From Anaerococcus lactolyticus ATCC 51172 (lineage in GTDB: Bacteria > Bacillota > Clostridia > Tissierellales > Peptoniphilaceae): a stretch of DNA of 64,000 bases. Below, piece by piece: positions 62,246 to 64,000 of this stretch (positions are counted from its first letter, which is position 1; each line of letters opens with the position of its first letter). The stretch covers positions 92,648 through 156,647 of the forward strand of contig NZ_GG666046.1 in the NCBI RefSeq assembly GCF_000156575.1, given 5' to 3'. A model generated the notes under the pieces. That model had not been told where the DNA came from and did not search any database. It was given only the letters and a program-made list of their open reading frames with translations. Made by a program: the position numbers and the translations under genes.

Positions 62246-62828
62246 GGACTTTGTTCCCGTAATAAGATCTGGAGAAAAATATTACGGTGGTCACCAGGAA
62301 TGGTTGAAGTATGAAGGCTTATCAAAATTTTTTAGAGATAGGTCTTGCGTTGTAACTGCCTTTACCAATTGCTTTTTCTATTTATTCAAAGAAGGAGTAG
62401 TTGATTTTGACACCTACAATGAGGTCCAATACGCTTTTTATAAGAGAATCCGACCAAAGGCAAATGGGGTGCCGACTGCAAAATCCTTATTAAAAAGAAT
62501 CGACATTATAAACCATAAATTGGAATTAAATTTATCCTATAGGTTACTTGAAGGAAATTTGATAAAAAGGCTTAGCCTTGACCAAATGATTTCTTTTATT
62601 AACGAAGGACTTAAAAAGGATACACCAGTTATTTTGATAAATTGGCTATCAAAAAAAGTCGATATAATGAGCCACCATGGCCTTTGCATAACAGAAATGA
62701 ATGAGAAAGATGGTAGGCATGAGGTGGTTGTATCAAGTTGGGGAAGGCGACACAGTTTTTACCTCGAGGATTTTTATAAAGAGCTAAGAACTTATACGGG
62801 TTTAATATATTTTACAAAACAAAAATAG
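62226..62828 (+). CDS. putative C39-like cysteine-peptidase-fold protein
   Basis: 200 residues, starting 20 bases inside the transporter gene with GATGAAGCTTACGAGG upstream. A cysteine early on (DRSCVVTAFTNCFFYL, residues 38-53) and a later SHHGLCITEM plus VVSSWGRR are spaced like the Cys, His and Asp/Asn of C39-type papain-fold proteins. There is no signal peptide, and no secretion domain. The assignment is by pattern only. It follows a transporter with overlapping frames and may act with it. Confidence 0.5.
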   Translation: MKLTRSRDFVPVIRSGEKYYGGHQEWLKYEGLSKFFRDRSCVVTAFTNCFFYLFKEGVVDFDTYNEVQYAFYKRIRPKANGVPTAKSLLKRIDIINHKLELNLSYRLLEGNLIKRLSLDQMISFINEGLKKDTPVILINWLSKKVDIMSHHGLCITEMNEKDGRHEVVVSSWGRRHSFYLEDFYKELRTYTGLIYFTKQK

Positions 62829-62850
62829 GGTAGTAAGAGCTACTCTTTTT
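62826..62850 (+). terminator. terminator after the C39-like gene
   Basis: GGGTAGT-AAG-AGCTACTC followed by TTTTTAC. Confidence 0.7.
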
Positions 62851-62927
62851 ACTTTGTTAAAAAAATGTCGTAACCTTGTGATTGCAAGGTTAAGAGCTTG
62901 ACAAATAATGAACAAAGCTAAGAAAAC

Positions 62928-62955
62928 TTGATAAAATCAATAAACATACTATAGT
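62928..62955 (+). promoter_or_regulatory. promoter and leader of glgP
   Basis: TTGATA (62928-62933), 16 bases, TATAGT (62950-62955). Between it and the gene lie ~180 AT-rich bases. Further upstream AACCTTG/CAAGGTT (62873-62892) can form a hairpin. I see no known riboswitch. Confidence 0.5.
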
Positions 62956-63136
62956 AATGGAGGGGCTACTTGTTATAAAAACGAGCTAGGTAATTTATAA
63001 AAATAAAGACCTGTATTTATAACAATTTATTAGAAATTATTGGCAAAGATTTATTTTTTTAAATTACAAGATAACCCAAGCGAGAAAAACATAAAATAGT
63101 AAATAAAATATATGGCTAAATGCAATAGGAGGAAAG

Positions 63137-64000
63137 ATGGATAAGTTAGCAAAAGACAAATTTGCCGAGCATTATATGGAAAATTTGCAAAGAATTACCC
63201 TAAAGAGATTTGAAGATACTTCAAACAAAGATAGGTATGATGCTCTTTGCGCTACCATAATGGGTCTTATTAACAAAGACTGGAGAGAAACAAAGGCAAA
63301 AGCAAGAAAAGAAAGAAAGGCCTACTACCTTTCAGCAGAATTTTTAATTGGTAGATCACTTGGTAACAACTTGATAAACTTAGGTATCTATGAAGAAGTT
63401 AAAGACTTACTTTCAGAGCTCGGAATCGATTTCGAATCTATCGAAGATTACGAAGACGATGCAGCTCTAGGAAATGGTGGTCTAGGAAGACTTGCAGCTT
63501 GCTTTATGGATTCAGCAGCTAGCCAAAACTTAAGCCTAGTAGGTTATGGTGTAAGATATCGTGAAGGTATCTTTAAGCAAGAAATCGAAAAGGGCTTTCA
63601 AGTTGAACACGGCGATAGCTGGATTAAAGATGGTGACGGTTGGTCAATCAGAGTAGACTCTGACGCAAAAATCGTTAAATTTAGGGACCAACAAGTAAAG
63701 GCTGTTCCATATGATATGCCAGTAGTAGGTTTTGAAAATGGAGTAGTAAATACCCTTAGACTATGGCAAGCAGAACCATTTGAAGAATTTGACTTTGCAA
63801 AATTCAATAACTTTGAATACGATGATGCAGTAGCTGAGAAAAACAGGGCAGAAGACATAACCAGAGTTTTATATCCAAATGATATGCAAAGAGCAGGAAA
63901 GCTATTAAGATTAAAACAACAATACTTCTTCTGTTCAGCATCTATCCAAGATATGGTAGAAGTTTACAAGAGAGATTTCCCAACAGACCTTAAATTTGAA
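63137..64000 (+). CDS. glgP: glycogen/starch phosphorylase (5' part)
   Basis: The first 288 residues of an ~800-residue enzyme; the frame is open at the window edge. AGGAGG lies before the ATG. ALCATIMGLINKDW, RKAYYLSAEFLIGRSLGNNL, AALGNGGLGRLAACFMDS and SIQDMVEVY are diagnostic of GT35 phosphorylases, which release glucose-1-phosphate from alpha-1,4-glucans using pyridoxal phosphate. The PLP lysine would be downstream. It may begin a glycogen gene cluster outside the window. Confidence 0.95.
   Translation, partial: MDKLAKDKFAEHYMENLQRITLKRFEDTSNKDRYDALCATIMGLINKDWRETKAKARKERKAYYLSAEFLIGRSLGNNLINLGIYEEVKDLLSELGIDFESIEDYEDDAALGNGGLGRLAACFMDSAASQNLSLVGYGVRYREGIFKQEIEKGFQVEHGDSWIKDGDGWSIRVDSDAKIVKFRDQQVKAVPYDMPVVGFENGVVNTLRLWQAEPFEEFDFAKFNNFEYDDAVAEKNRAEDITRVLYPNDMQRAGKLLRLKQQYFFCSASIQDMVEVYKRDFPTDLKFE

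Noticed and set aside
62957..62989. Short leader peptide frame (about 10 codons, starting ATGGAGGGG) upstream of glgP
   Set aside because: No ribosome site and no attenuator hairpin that would use it.

Overview
The window is AT-rich DNA, densely coded on both strands, from a low-GC Gram-positive bacterium. T-box leaders on tyrS and argG, a Rex repressor, rubredoxin plus a rubredoxin-reductase-like flavoprotein, an Asp23/AmaP/DUF2273 envelope operon, GlpP-type antitermination and frequent AGG arginine codons suggest an anaerobic Firmicute of the Peptoniphilaceae/Tissierellia type (Anaerococcus- or Peptoniphilus-like). The genus is inference; no 16S gene is present.

Layout. 0-2.7 kb: end of a CytX-like permease, a Fic enzyme, and tyrS behind a T-box. 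2.7-7.5 kb: a secreted protein of unknown function, a T-box-controlled argGH operon and a flavin split-barrel protein under a Fur-like operator. 7.7-11.8 kb: the metG-tatD-rnmV-rsmA operon. 11.8-15.4 kb: a small unknown protein, a glutaredoxin, a 668-residue DUF2971 protein and a membrane protein. 15.5-20.7 kb: ilvA, a MurE-type ligase, a BaiN/HI0933 flavoprotein and a SAF-domain dehydrogenase in one overlapping operon. 20.8-24.7 kb: an ABC-2 exporter operon and an esterase. 24.77-29.4 kb: an accessory island made of a truncated IS200-like element, a GntR regulator, a mannose-family PTS without its EIIA, and a SIS-domain sugar-phosphate enzyme. 29.4-35.6 kb: signal peptidase, flavoprotein reductase, GNAT, a UvrD-type helicase fused to an Fe-S nuclease, PadR and RsuA. 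35.6-42.7 kb: a glycerol-3-phosphate locus (glpP, glpK, a GlpA-like dehydrogenase, a frameshifted GlpB-like flavoprotein, a DUF1667 protein, and a second, convergent GlpA-like paralogue). 42.8-47.2 kb: a zinc-ribbon membrane protein, a catalytically dead GH13 homologue and a decayed tRNA cluster with one intact tRNA-Pro. 47.4-64 kb: sirtuin, CofE-like ligase, YitT, rubredoxin, HATPase, typA, rex, ABC-F, the Asp23 operon, two AI-2E-family permeases around thiN, and the start of glycogen phosphorylase.

How genes connect. The glp genes form a likely GlpP regulon: terminator-like hairpins stand in three leaders (before glpP, before the dehydrogenase operon, before the paralogue). The PTS island appears controlled by its own GntR protein through a TGTATATACA operator that lies inside the spacer of a consensus promoter. 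argGH would complete arginine synthesis from citrulline, and the CytX-like permease and thiamine pyrophosphokinase both suggest salvage of thiamine precursors.

Most notable: the GH13 pseudoenzyme with all four conserved regions changed; the three matching glp leaders; the one-base frameshift in the GlpB-like gene; the tandem tRNA remnants with an 84-bp highly structured insertion; the Fur-like box over a promoter of a flavin/heme-type split-barrel protein; and the IS200 remnant that keeps its ribosome-site-masking hairpin. I found no CRISPR array and no phage.
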